In this document: positions 39,638-49,790 of the stretch, one piece after another
Numbering within the stretch: position 1 is the first letter of the stretch
How the letters are laid out: the number at the start of each line of letters is the position of its first letter
DNA from: Gambelia wislizenii
Lineage: Eukaryota; Chordata; Lepidosauria; Squamata; Crotaphytidae
Direction: 5' to 3'
Length of the DNA: 64,000 nucleotides
NCBI GenBank assembly: GCA_030847615.1
Contig: JAUMIR010000004.1
Location: 70,277,001-70,341,000, forward strand
Translations under genes and position numbers: made by a program
The notes under the pieces: model-generated
Database searches by the model: none
Told to the model about the DNA's origin: nothing
The model's input: the letters and a program-made list of their open reading frames with translations, nothing else

Positions 39638-40492
39638 AGTAACTTCCCAAGCTCTGGTTTAATGTACTCTGGCTGCAAATGAAAGGGATTTTCACCTGGG
39701 CCATGGGGAATATACTGTTCTGCAGTTACAGTTGGAACAACAAAAATATGCCATGTGTCACTGAGGCCAGAAACACCAGGGAAACAAACACCTGTATTTT
39801 TGTTCTTTTGTTTCTAATGTGCCTCCAGTCTGTCTTGATGTGTTGGACAAGTTTGTACCAGATCATGAGCACAATCGTTTCTAAAGTGGTAAAATTAGCA
39901 GCCTTCATCTGCCCATGTTTACTTGGAAGACTATGATTGTGAGATGTGTATTTGGGCATAATTCTTGTTCCCACTTGCCTTGAATGTTCCAGCCGCCTTC
40001 CCCTTTGGGCACCTTCTTTTTCAATATGTGCCAGCCTGGGTGACTCACACCAGCTCACTTGCTCTAGAGTCCTATACATAAAAATTCAATTTACTTTCTG
40101 GCTATATTAACCAAAGTTGCCCTGTCTCAATTTCTAAGCAGGCCTCTCAATGAATGTACTGTATAAAGAAATCTTGTCGCTATTACTCTTCTCATTGAAT
40201 GAGCCTCTGCTGGTGCAAGTAACCAAGAGAGGGATTAAAAAGCACCATCTGCTAGAAAATGTACAGTGGCAATTTTAGCTATTTAAAGCCCACAAAAAGA
40301 ACTCTTGAGCTCACAGGTGCAGAAAGCCAGGATTCATGCCCAGCCATGCAGAGAGAGAGAGATTTGCATATGTCACAGGAGAGAAAAACAAACTGTATCA
40401 GCCATCAAAGCTGGCAGATTTATTTGCCAACCACAGCATTCCTTCTGAAAAGAAATGGTCTTTTGGCAAACCACGTGATTCCCTCCCTTCTT

Positions 40493-40493
40493 C

Positions 40494-40533
<40 letters not shown>

Positions 40534-40534
40534 T
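40493..40534. repeat. (TTTC)n microsatellite
   Basis: About ten uninterrupted TTTC units, so likely length-polymorphic. Confidence 0.95.
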
Positions 40535-40654
40535 GCTTTCATATGAAAACAAGGATGATGGTTTGGCTCCTTAATCTTTGAAGACCTGTTTATGTAGCAG
40601 TCAATTATCCTGAGACATTGATCCCTTATTTCACTTTGGTCCCTGATTTAACTT

Positions 40655-41055
40655 GTCAACTTCATGCATGGTTGTGAAAGCTGGACAGTGAAGAAAGCTG
40701 ATAGAAAGAAAATCAACTCCTTTGAAATGTGGTGCTGGAGAACAGTTCTACAGATACCCCAGACTGATTAAAAAAATAAAAATAAATGGGTCCTAGAGCA
40801 AATCAATCCTGAACTCTCCCTGGATGCCAAGATGACTAAACTGAGACTGCTGTACTTTGGACATATCATGAGAAGACATGGCTCACTAGAAAAGACTATA
40901 GTGCTTGAAGGTAGTAGGAAAAGCGGAAGACTGCATTGCAGACAGGTAGATTCAGTCAAGGAAGCCATGGTCCTGAGTCTGCAACACCTGCATAGGGCTG
41001 CTGCTGATAGGGTGATTTGAGGCCTTTCATTCATGGGGTCAATCAGAGGTTGATG
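40655..41055 (+). pseudogene. BovB/RTE-like LINE ORF2 C-terminal fragment
   Basis: Translated pieces: MHGCESWTVKKAD, FEMWCWRTVLQIP, TKLRLLYFGHIMRR and SLEKTIVLEGSRKSGRL. These match the C-terminal ORF2 region of BovB/RTE elements (GCESWTIKKAE, FELWCWRR, LKLQYFGHLMRR). A frame break between the two halves and a shortened end show that it is inactive. Confidence 0.7.
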
Positions 41056-41752
41056 AAAGTAGAGTAAATCTGCAACCCATGGTAATATTAGAGATTTTTT
41101 TTCAACTTGCCATAAATGGTCATGCAATACTATCAGTATTGTTAACTCTTGCAAATATAGTTCACACTTCAAAGGGCCGAGCTCTAGTCATTGTATTTTT
41201 CTAAACTTACACTAAAAGGAGGCATGCTTGAAAAGCAGACTAGATTGCTGTTTGGGCAGGCAGGATGGCTGTCTCAGGATAACAGTTGTGGGCTAACAAC
41301 TCAGATAACCCTTTCTGAGTGTTGATTGCATGAACCAAGCCCTAGATGAGTTAATACAAAGTTGGTTGATGTCCTCATAATGTAAAGGAGTGAGGAACTG
41401 GGATAAAACTGGTGTCACAACGTACTTTATTATTCAAGGGCGAATTGTTTCTTCTACCAAGCCTTGAAAACAGAAGGCCCTTTACTGAGATAAAGGCCAA
41501 TCTGGCAGGGAGACCATTTCTCAGGTGAAGACCCCTAATCTGTAGGTTCACTTAACTCTTGCTTTATTTAGACGCATGGCTACAAGCTAAGTTAAGAACA
41601 GTGGTTTAGACTAAGGGAGATGATGCTACTGCCTGTATAGGATATATAGGGAAAAGTGTACTTGGGAATAAATCCTTTTGGACCCAGTGAGAAAGTGCTT
41701 TTACAGATTTAAAAAAAAAACATGAGACTAATTTTGACAGATTTATAATACA

Positions 41753-41945
41753 GGTTGATTCTCCCTTATTTGAACTCCTTGGGACCAGAGGTATTTTGGA
41801 TTTTGGAATACTTGCATATACATAATGAGATTTCTTGGAGATGCAACCCAAATCTAAACAGTAAATTCATTTATGTTTCATATACACCTTACACACATGG
41901 CCTGAAGGTAATTTTATATACAATATTGTTAATAATTTTGTTTAT
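41753..41945 (+). mobile_element. Tc/mariner-type MITE relic
   Basis: tacaggttgattctcccttatt...gggaccagaggtattttggattttggaat...cttgcatatacataatgaga. The same string occurs in a DNA-transposon family I know from mammals. Confidence 0.5.
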
Positions 41946-42507
41946 GACATATAGACTAGACTGTGCCCCTAAATGCAGCTTGCTAACCTCAAGTGCAGTG
42001 GAAGGCATTGTCCTGTCACCAGTGGCTTTCACTTCAGACAGCAAAATGTCTTGGGTTAGTCCTGCCTCTGTTGTTATCACTGTTCATTTGTGTCTCATTC
42101 CTCACCCAGTTCTAGACCCAATGCTCGGAGTGTATGCTCACAGAGAATATGACCTCAAGCCAGACTCTTTGTCACACCTTCATTGTGCCCAAGTGTCCTT
42201 ATTTACTTTAGATGCAAATTGTCTTAGAATAAATTACGGTATCTAGAATAAATAGACGATTGCATACATACACATTGCATACACATGCATTTATTTTGGA
42301 GCTGATTATTTGTGTACCAGTGTCAGAAAAGAATTAAAAACAAGGCAAGAAAGAAGACACAGGATGGCTGAAGAAGTATATATTGAGTAATGATGCAAAA
42401 ATTTAAAATCAAATGAGACAGAAGTGACTCGACACAACTTAATTTGAAACATTATTCACTTGGGGTGATATGCAAATTTTTTTTACAATGTATGTCTTTG
42501 TGACATA

Positions 42508-42759
42508 CAGTAGGACCCCCTTATCCGCTGGGGATTGGTTCTGGGGAGGCGCTGTGGATACCGAAAACGGTGGATAATAACGAACATTTAATATAATGGG
42601 ACTTCTGGTTTAAAATACCATAGAGTTGCCTTGGAGGATCTAGAAAATCGCTAGAGAGGACACATTTTCTAGGAAGACTCTATGGTAGCTGTGCTGTTTT
42701 GTGTCCCATGGATAATTGAAACAGTGGATAATGAATCAGTAGATATGGGAGTCCTACTG
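42508..42759. mobile_element. Tigger-like MITE with TA duplication
   Basis: TA-CAGTAGGACCCCCTTATCC / GATATGGGAGTCCTACTG-TA; inverted relative of 30158-30409 with high similarity over the interior. Confidence 0.85.
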
Positions 42760-43020
42760 TACTTAGAAAAATGTATTACAGAAACACAGAACATTTTTAT
42801 CTTAGAACTGATTAACTACCACCAGTCTACTGGCATTAAGAGAAAGAGAAGAAACTAGGGACTAATCTAAACGAGAAGAAATAATGCACATACCTGTGCA
42901 TGATAGCTAATTCACAGCAGCATTGTTTTGTTCCTACGGTGTTTTCTTCAAAAATGATAGGCTGTGAAACTCTCTGCTCTGATGTTCACATGACCACGAA
43001 TCAAGATCTGGCCATGCCAT

Positions 43021-43048
43021 TCTCTCTCTCTCTCTCTCTCTCTCTCTG
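43021..43048. repeat. (TC)n tract, the tail of the adjacent LINE
   Basis: About 14 TC units directly next to the 3' end of the minus-strand LINE at 43049, so on the LINE strand this is a (GA)n tail. Confidence 0.8.
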
Positions 43049-43400
43049 GTTTTTCTTCGCAAACGAAGATTCAGGAAGGACTCATCCCGCGCTTTCTGCA
43101 AGCGCACTGATGACTAAAAAGGCCAATCCAAGATAAACAAGTCCGGTTGCAGAAAGCACAGCAGAAGGTCTCCTTGGGTGATGTTTCTGGGTTGTGATTC
43201 TTTCTGCATTGTCGTTTCTCTTCAAGACTTGTTTGGCGTGAGTTCTCAAATAAGGCTGCAGCATTGCGGATAGTGCGTCTCCATGCCTCCCGATATGAGG
43301 CCAGGGCGGACCATTGTTGGTGATCAATTTGGCCGAGCCTGAGATGTTGTTTCAGGGAGTCCTTGTATCGCTTTTTTGGAGCACCCCTCTTACGCTGATA
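43049..43400 (-). pseudogene. LINE ORF2 C-terminal fragment with zinc-finger-like end, copy 3 (best preserved)
   Basis: Minus-strand frame: RKRGAPKKRYKDSLKQHL, then WRRTIRNAAALFENSRQ, then FCCAFCNRTC and a final GLFSHQCACRK, giving a C-x2-C ... H-x3-C type end. Such ends follow the reverse transcriptase in some non-LTR elements; I cannot name the clade. The 5' end is truncated near 43400, next to a poly-G run. Confidence 0.6.
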
Positions 43401-44780
43401 TGTATTTGCATGGGGGGGGGGGTGAGGAAGGCTAAGGGAACCCAACAGTGCCGAGAGACAACAAGGAGGGCACCCACTGCAAGGAAGAGGAAGAGAGCTA
43501 CCTGCCCTTCACCCATCCTGGCAGCGCCGGCAGCCTCAGATTCTGGCTGCAAAGGGATGGAAGGAGCTGCCTGGCCAGCCGCTGGTTGTGGAGAAAGAAA
43601 AGGAGGGCAGCTCTTTGCTACCCTGGCTTCATCTCGCCTTCATCTCGCCTTCATCGCTGCTCCTTCTCTCATGCCTGTCCTGTACCCTCCAAACACCACT
43701 GGCATTGAGCTTGGTGGACAGACATGAAAGAAGCAGCAGCCCAGCTTTCTCTGCAATCAGCGGCTGGCCAGGAAGCTCCTCCTGTCCCTTTAGTTTCAGC
43801 TGGCATTGGAGGCTGCTGCCACCACCAGAATGGGTGAAGGGCTGGTGGCTCTCCTCATTGTCTCCGGGAGCTGCCAGGTTTCCTTTTGACAGTTTAAAAA
43901 AAAATGTTTAAAAAAGCACACAGTCACTAGCGCTTCCAGGTGCTTGATGGCAAGCCCACCCCTGCACACGTCCAAGCAATCAGATGTTGAGTTCCACCCT
44001 CTCCAGATTGCGCAACAAATTGCATCAGTTTTCCCAACAAGCAGGAATGCGCATTTCCTTCGGAGTTTTTTTAAAAATGGGAAAAGCCATGGAGTATTTG
44101 GAGTTTTTGGCCCTCCTCCTTCTAAATACATCGAATTGCCGCAAGATCCCATTGGGACAAAAGGTATTCTCAAGTTCTAGGAGGAGTATTTTTTACTGTT
44201 TAGACAAGCCCTAAGAGGATTAAGCACTCCCAGTGTACAGGTTTTTTTCTGTAGATGCCCTCGTATTAGTTTTAAGAAAGAAACACGGATTTTTCCTTGC
44301 AGTAATCACTTTTGTTCTTAGATGTACTGTACTTAACTCCAACTGAAATCAGACCAAGTTCAGGTACACCAAATTCTGTATGGGATTGTAACCTTATTTT
44401 GCTCTGACATAACCTCACTGGGTGAACTTGTGTCAGTCAGTTCCACTCAGTGCAAACCAGCTTCATAAAACTGCTTGTGAGGAAAAGATGGGCAACATTA
44501 CCATCCCTTTCACCTTGAATGTATATTAATTGAGGATCTATATGCATTGGCTGCATGTATATTGGCACATTTCCTAATGTGAAGTGAAAATGCATGCATG
44601 TAAATTCACAGTGGGCATCTGCCAGGGATACATACACACACAATGAAAACTTCCAGAGTTGTGCCTACTGCAAATGTGCAAACACCAACCATCTCTTCAT
44701 GTTTTGGAGTTTATTGCCAAGTTTCACCACAAATAGTGACATACGAAATACAGTAGTCATAAGAACGAACGCATTTTGAC
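43401..44780. other. Intergenic stretch, unclassified repeat-like sequence
   Basis: 43.4-43.9 kb is moderately GC-rich with open frames that show no family similarity. Near 44200 gtttagacaagccc resembles the end of the CpG-rich transposon family. Nothing else seen. Confidence 0.35.
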
Positions 44781-44784
44781 CCTG

Positions 44785-44968
44785 CTGTAATTATCATGGC
44801 TCTATCCTATGGAATCCTGGGATTTGTAATTTGTTGTGGCCCCAGAGCTCCCTGACAAAGAATGCTAAATATCTCACAAAACTACAAATCCCAGAATTCC
44901 ATAGCATTGAGCCATGGCAGTTAAAGCAGTGTCAAACTTATGATGATTTCTGCAGTGTGTCAGCAACC
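44785..44968. mobile_element. Palindromic MITE
   Basis: tggctctatcctatggaatcctggg / cccagaattccatagcattgagcc with gcagttaaagcagtgtcaaac and gatttctgcagtgt on the right; family of 26410-26633. Confidence 0.7.
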
Positions 44969-44977
44969 TTCATCTCA

Positions 44978-45559
44978 GGGTGCGGCTATACGATCATAAA
45001 AAAATCCGTATGGGGGGCAAAAAATATGAACTGCCTGTCGTTCGTGTGCATACGAACTGGCTATACGATTTTTAACCCCCCTAAACTCCGTATGACTTCC
45101 TCTTCCCGAAGCTGGCTGGAGTGAGCAAGCCAAGCGGCAGTTTTAAGTTTCCCACTGCTGGTTTGCGGACAGTCGGTTTTCCGTATTTACAATATAAAAT
45201 AAAAATAAATAAACATATAAATTCACAGACTTACCGGACACTCGCTAGCCGGGAAACCAACATGGCGGCCGCTCCCAATTCCCCCTGTGCTAGCCCCGCC
45301 CCCTCTACTCGGCCAGCCAATCAGATTACCCTGCCTGTTCGTATGTGTGCGAACGGACCGTACAGACCCATCAGCCATCTGAACGGCGTACGGATTTCTC
45401 TTTGCGATCCGCTTTCACTCCCAAATGCCGCGTGTGCGTATTTCAGGGTGGAAAACCGGGGCCCCCTCTTTTGCATTCGTGTGTATCCGAACGGCCGTTT
45501 GTACCGAAGTGCGAACTTCCGCACGCCGTACGTATTATTTAAATCGTGTAGACGGGACC
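44978..45559. mobile_element. CpG-rich non-autonomous DNA transposon with promoter-like module, copy 3
   Basis: 582 bp, flanked by TCA on both sides. Ends gggtgcggctatacgat and atcgtgtagacgggacc are inverted. Cores: ATGGCGGC (45262-45269, YY1-like), ccccgcccc (45293-45302) and CCAAT (45317-45321). CpG is much less depleted than in the surroundings, suggesting a young insertion or an unmethylated island. A 150-aa frame (45121-45573) has no known domain. Confidence 0.7.
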
Positions 45560-45888
45560 TCAGTTGCATCTAGTGGTTAAAGAAATAGGACGTCTGGAGT
45601 TAAAAACAGGAGTTCCAAAATGAGATTTTTCTGTATCTATTACAGTGTGTGTCTAGTCTGAGTTTGTGTAACCATTGAGTCAGATCCCTGAAGGATTGTG
45701 AAAGAAGCTGCTTTGGCCTTTGTTCAACTCTTCCCTGCAATCAAATTACTGTTAGAAGTGTCACTTTCTGAACACTTAACGTTATATAATTAAATATACA
45801 ATAACAGAATCAATCTACTTTTCATCAGCACATTCTACCCACTTCCTTCAGTCTACCTCTGCTTTTGAAGTCAGTAGCTTTTTATCTC

Positions 45889-46085
45889 ATTTGTTGTTGT
45901 TGTTGTGTGCCTTCAAGTAATTTCCAGCTTATGATGACAATCCTAAGGTGAACCTATCACAGGATTTTCTTGACAGAATTTGTTCAGAGGGGGGTTGCCC
46001 TTGCCTTCCTCTTGAAACTGAGAGAGTGTGACTTGCCCAAGGTCAACCAGTGCATTTCAATGGCCGAGTGGGAATTTGAAGCCTA
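45889..46085 (-). mobile_element. tRNA-derived SINE, third type
   Basis: (ttg)n then tgtgtgccttcaagtaatttccagcttatgatga...cttgcccaaggtcaacc. Minus-strand relative of 53674-53862 and 59530-59703. Confidence 0.7.
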
Positions 46086-46360
46086 GTATCTTATTTACTA
46101 TTCAGGGGGGAGTGGAGTTTGAGAATATACTTATTAATAAACAAAACAGGTCTCAAGTGTGTGTTTGTTTGTTTGCAGCCATTCATTTGTAAGATCCAGT
46201 ACAATCTCTAAATGTTATTTTTCCTCAGCTCAGACTGTGACTTTGCTATAGGAAACCATTTACTGGAGGACAACGTTTCTTCAGAACATACTTATCAGTT
46301 TAAAGTACATCTATCTGTGCTTCTTTGACACCGTTTCTCAAAGAGTGATAAGACATCCTA

Positions 46361-46578
46361 GGGCGCATCTACACTGTAGAAATAATGCAATTTGACATCA
46401 CTTTAACTGCTGTGGTTCCATCCTACAGAATCCTGGGATTTGTAGTTTTGGGAGGCACCAGCACTCTGGCAGAGAAAGCTAAAGACCTTGTAAAACTATA
46501 AATCACAGGATTCCACTGGATGGAGCTACAGCACTTAAAGTGGTATCAAACTGCTTTATTTTTAGTGTATATGCACCC
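46361..46578. mobile_element. Palindromic MITE with CTA target duplication
   Basis: CTA-GGGCGCATCTACACTGTAG / tttagtgtatatgcaccc-CTA. Inner arms gaatcctgggatttgtag and ctataaatcacaggattcc. Confidence 0.85.
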
Positions 46579-46899
46579 CTAAACAAATTAATCAGTGGGC
46601 CTCTTCTTAATTATTATGTCGTTTAGAAAGCAGATTGTTTGAACGTAAAAACTACATATAGATTTGGTTTTATTAATCCATTTCTCACTATTGAGGGCTG
46701 CAGAACATGACATTAAAAGGGGTTATGTGAATAGAACAGACGGGATAAATTGATAAATAAATCAGGCCTCCAAACAAGCCACAATAATGGGTATAGGCCA
46801 AGGAAGTTTTAACGACTTTGCTTAAGTCTGTACAACAAACACAACTAACAAGGGCTGGGCTAGTGAGGCTGTGTGGTGTGGTTCTGAGGGTGGTGGTTT

Positions 46900-47130
46900 A
46901 AAGGTATTTTAATTTTTACTGTAATGTTTTTAACTTGTAAATTGTTTAATTCTTTTTTTTTTAATTATATTTATAATGTGATTTTAACTCTGTACTGTTT
47001 TTAGCTTGTATTGTTTTTGTAATGATGTTGTTAGTCGCCTTGAGTCCCATTGGTGGGAGAAAGGCAGGATAAAATTGAATAAAGTAGTAGTAGTAGTGAT
47101 GATGATGATGATGATACTCATCATCATGAA
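46900..47130 (+). mobile_element. L2 LINE 3' tail next to the ELK4 promoter
   Basis: ttttaacttgtaaattg...gtcgccttgagtcccattgg...aggataaaattgaataaa ending in (tag)n(gat)n. It ends about 75 bp before the ELK4 CpG island. Confidence 0.65.
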
Positions 47131-47389
47131 CCACCACCACGTGATTCTTAAGCAGCACAGAACTTCTTTCCACACAAGCCACATGCTCTGCTACTTCTTA
47201 TTGGCCTGTAAAGTCAGCCCGCTCCCCTTGACGCAAAACTCCAATCCCCAGAATGCTCTGCGAGCAGGAGGCGGGACAAAGCCTCTTATTGGCTGATCTT
47301 CTTAACAGGGCTATTGCCATTGGTTTGTGGCCCAGGTTTTTCCTCCCCTCTTTCCCTTGAGGCGGCGTGCTGGCGGAAGTGTAGGGTAC

Positions 47390-47619
47390 GGCGGCCGTCA
47401 TGGGAGCGAGGAGCCCGTCTGTGGCGGAGTGAGGGAGGGAGTTCGTGCGCCGTCTCTGCGAGGCAAGTCTTTGCCACACGGCGCCCGGCGTTGGCGGAAG
47501 GATGGGGACCCGGGCGCTGAGCCTCCGCCGGCGGCCATGAGAGGGAGAGGCTCGGCAGGGAGCTCCACACCTGCCGCCGGACGGGGACCGCTGGGCGCGG
47601 CGGGCGCTTCTTCGTGTCG
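47390..47619 (+). other. ELK4: Probable non-coding exon 1 of ELK4 (5' end approximate)
   Basis: The 3' boundary is set by the donor GTGAGC at 47620 (cgtgtcg before it). The 5' end is a guess within the CpG island. Splicing to the acceptor before 56148 gives an intron of about 8.5 kb. Confidence 0.5.
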
Positions 47620-47637
47620 GTGAGCGGGAGGGCGGTT

Positions 47638-47661
47638 GGGTGGTTGGGTGGTTGGGTGGGG
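47638..47661 (+). promoter_or_regulatory. ELK4: G-quadruplex-type tract just inside ELK4 intron 1
   Basis: Four G-runs (47638-47640, 47646-47648, 47654-47656, 47658-47661) with loops of 5, 5 and 1, on the coding strand 18 bp after the donor. Confidence 0.6.
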
Positions 47662-47984
47662 AGCAGCCGCCGAGCCCCTTCCCCCGGTCCCCTAATCGGG
47701 CCAGGGTCGCCCGGGACTCCTCCAGGAGCTCCGTTCCTGTCCTGTGAGCCCTGTGGGAGAGGAATGGCTGTGGCTGCAGAGGCTGGCGGGAAATGCACTC
47801 TGTACATGCTCAGGAGATCCCTTTTGTGAGTCATAGGCACGTCCAAAGGCTGAGCGGAGACTTCGCATAAAAGGCTTTGGGCTGGGACCTGACTAAAGTT
47901 AATTCATGCTTCATTCTCCTCTCTCTCTCCCTTCCGTGCTTCCTGACTCCCAAGTGAATGTCAGAGTTTCCCTTGGAATTGCGG

Positions 47985-48008
47985 TGGCATCATCATCATC
48001 ATCATCAT
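47985..48008. repeat. (ATC)n microsatellite
   Basis: Seven to eight catcat units before a Tigger-like MITE. Confidence 0.9.
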
Positions 48009-48030
48009 TTATTTCTATAGGGCCATCAAT

Positions 48031-48269
48031 AGTTGTCTCTTCATATTCGCTGGGGTTTGGTTCCAGGACATCCCACCTCCGTGGATACCAAAATCCTTGA
48101 ATACTCAAGTCCCATTATATGCAGTGGCATAGCAAAATGGTGTCCCTTATATAATAAGATGGCAAAATCAAAGTTTGCTTTTCTGGATTATTATTTTTTC
48201 AAGAATATTTTCAAGCTGTGAATATTTAAATCCGTGGATACCAAAACCGTGGATATGGAGGGACAGCTG
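48031..48269. mobile_element. Tigger-like MITE
   Basis: gttgtctcttcatattcgctgg / ggatatggagggacagctg flanked by TA; close relative of 20641-20880. Confidence 0.75.
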
Positions 48270-49609
48270 TACATGGCACTTTACAAGAAAAAGAACAGCA
48301 AAACAATTCCCTGCCCTCAGGCTTTTTCTCCTTTTGCTTTCATCCTGGCCTTGATCTTTACCAAGCTGCTTCTCTGTAACTGTGAACTTCATTCATTATT
48401 TTCTCCTTGTTGCTAATTCATCTGCCACTACTGACAGACATGCTGCTCCATGGTGTATCTTGTTGGTTCTTCCTTAACACTCTTGTCATAACTATGCCTG
48501 TCACTTTACAGAGGAGGAGGAGGAGGAAGGCAGAGAGGTGGGGAGAAAGCCAGGCTGAGAAAAGGTTTTGGTTTTCCTGGTGCTAGCGATCCAAGTTTGT
48601 ATCTGGATTGTACTGGCAGGACTACATTAATTCCTCTTGGCAGCTTTATGTTGTCCTGCACCCCTTGGGCCTTAACTTTCAACCTGTGGAGTTTAAACCC
48701 CTTGTTCCTTTCTGGTGTATATTGATACTTTCGTATGTGACTCTTAAGGCATGCTGTTAGCTTTCTGGTTTCCCCCATCTTCAGGATTTCTCCCCTTGGG
48801 ATTATACTCCTCCTGTAACATGTGTTATACCTACTCACACTCACCTCCCTCTGGTTGTTGCCCCTTGCAACAATTGGTTCCTCAATACAGTACTAGAGGT
48901 TGCTTTTGCATGGATGTCAACAAGTTGTAGCATATATTTCTGCAGTACTGGAGATAACAGCCTCAGTTCTAGTTGCATGTTTAATAAGGATAGAAGCCAT
49001 GTTATCCTACCTATAGCCATACACACTAATTGATGAGCACACAAACTGGGAATGAGGAATAGCCTCTTTTAAAAGAACAGCCCATGCTTGCATTTGGTAT
49101 CTTTGTTTGAATGGTACCTCAGTTTTAAGGGGTTCAAAGTGTTTTGTTAAATTGAAGTTACTCATCTAAACATGGCCTGTGTGTATAAGGCCATACTTTC
49201 CCTACCTTATTAACCTTTAAAAAAACATTATTAACATAGATTTGCATGTTCACTACTTCACTTTCAAAAGGCAGTTGAAATACTGCATGGGCAAACCCTG
49301 CTTCTTATTTCTCTCCTAACAATCCTGATTGTGGCTTCGGTCCAGGCTATTTGATAGACCTCCCTATATGAGCCTGTCTGGACCATGAGATTCTCAGAAG
49401 AGGCTCTTCTCTCAGTCCTGCCACCTTCACAGGCAGGGCAGGTAAATATGTGTGACAGGGACTTGGTAGCTGCCTCTGTTCTCTGAAGCTCCCTTCGTAC
49501 AGAGGCCAGAATAGCCCCTTCCTTTCTCTTCTTCTATCAGCAGGCAAAGACTTTTTTAAAAAAATTATGACACTTTCAGAACTCAACTTTTTAAAAGAAA
49601 TCTATTTTA

Positions 49610-49790
49610 AGAGAGTGCTGTGTTGTTTTAATTGTGCTCTTTTAGCCGATTTAGTTTAATATTGTGACTTGTTTATATCTTAATATTAATCTTTTGTATA
49701 TTTATAGCTATCTATCCTTTTTTAAATTTATAAATTGCCTTGAGTCTCTATTTCTGGCAAAAGGCGGATTATAAATAAAGATGATGATAT
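49610..49790 (+). mobile_element. L2 LINE 3' tail
   Basis: tttaattgtgctctttta...aaattgccttgagtctc...ggcggattataaataaagatgatgat. Confidence 0.6.

Larger units (their letters stand above)
38092..39660 (+). other. KLF15-like: Probable 3' UTR of the KLF15-like gene
   Basis: The stretch runs from the stop codon to just past AATAAA at 39632-39637, the first canonical polyadenylation signal I noticed downstream. It includes a GT repeat near 38468 and a complete hairpin MITE at 39135-39355. The true 3' end is inferred and could be elsewhere. Confidence 0.4.
47205..47780 (+). promoter_or_regulatory. ELK4: CpG island promoter of ELK4
   Basis: A GC/CpG-rich block that contrasts sharply with its surroundings. 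It holds inverted CCAAT boxes (attgg) at 47286-47290 and near 47320, an ETS-type site CGGAAGT at 47374-47380 and a second CGGAAGG near 47496. A donor sits at 47620. Placement 8.5 kb upstream of the first coding exon fits ELK genes, which start with a non-coding exon. The promoter could be bidirectional, but no divergent gene is visible. Confidence 0.75.

Noticed and set aside
43314..44180. Cluster of overlapping frames at 43.3-44.2 kb
   Set aside because: Partly antisense to a LINE and partly unclassified GC-moderate repeat; no family similarity.
45121..45573. 150-codon frame in the CpG-rich transposon, considered as a small gene or transposase
   Set aside because: No catalytic motif or known domain, it overlaps the element's right end, and the minus strand is open as well.
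47286..47846. 186-codon minus-strand frame across the ELK4 promoter
   Set aside because: Low-complexity Pro/Arg/Ala translation of a CpG island; no divergent gene evidence.
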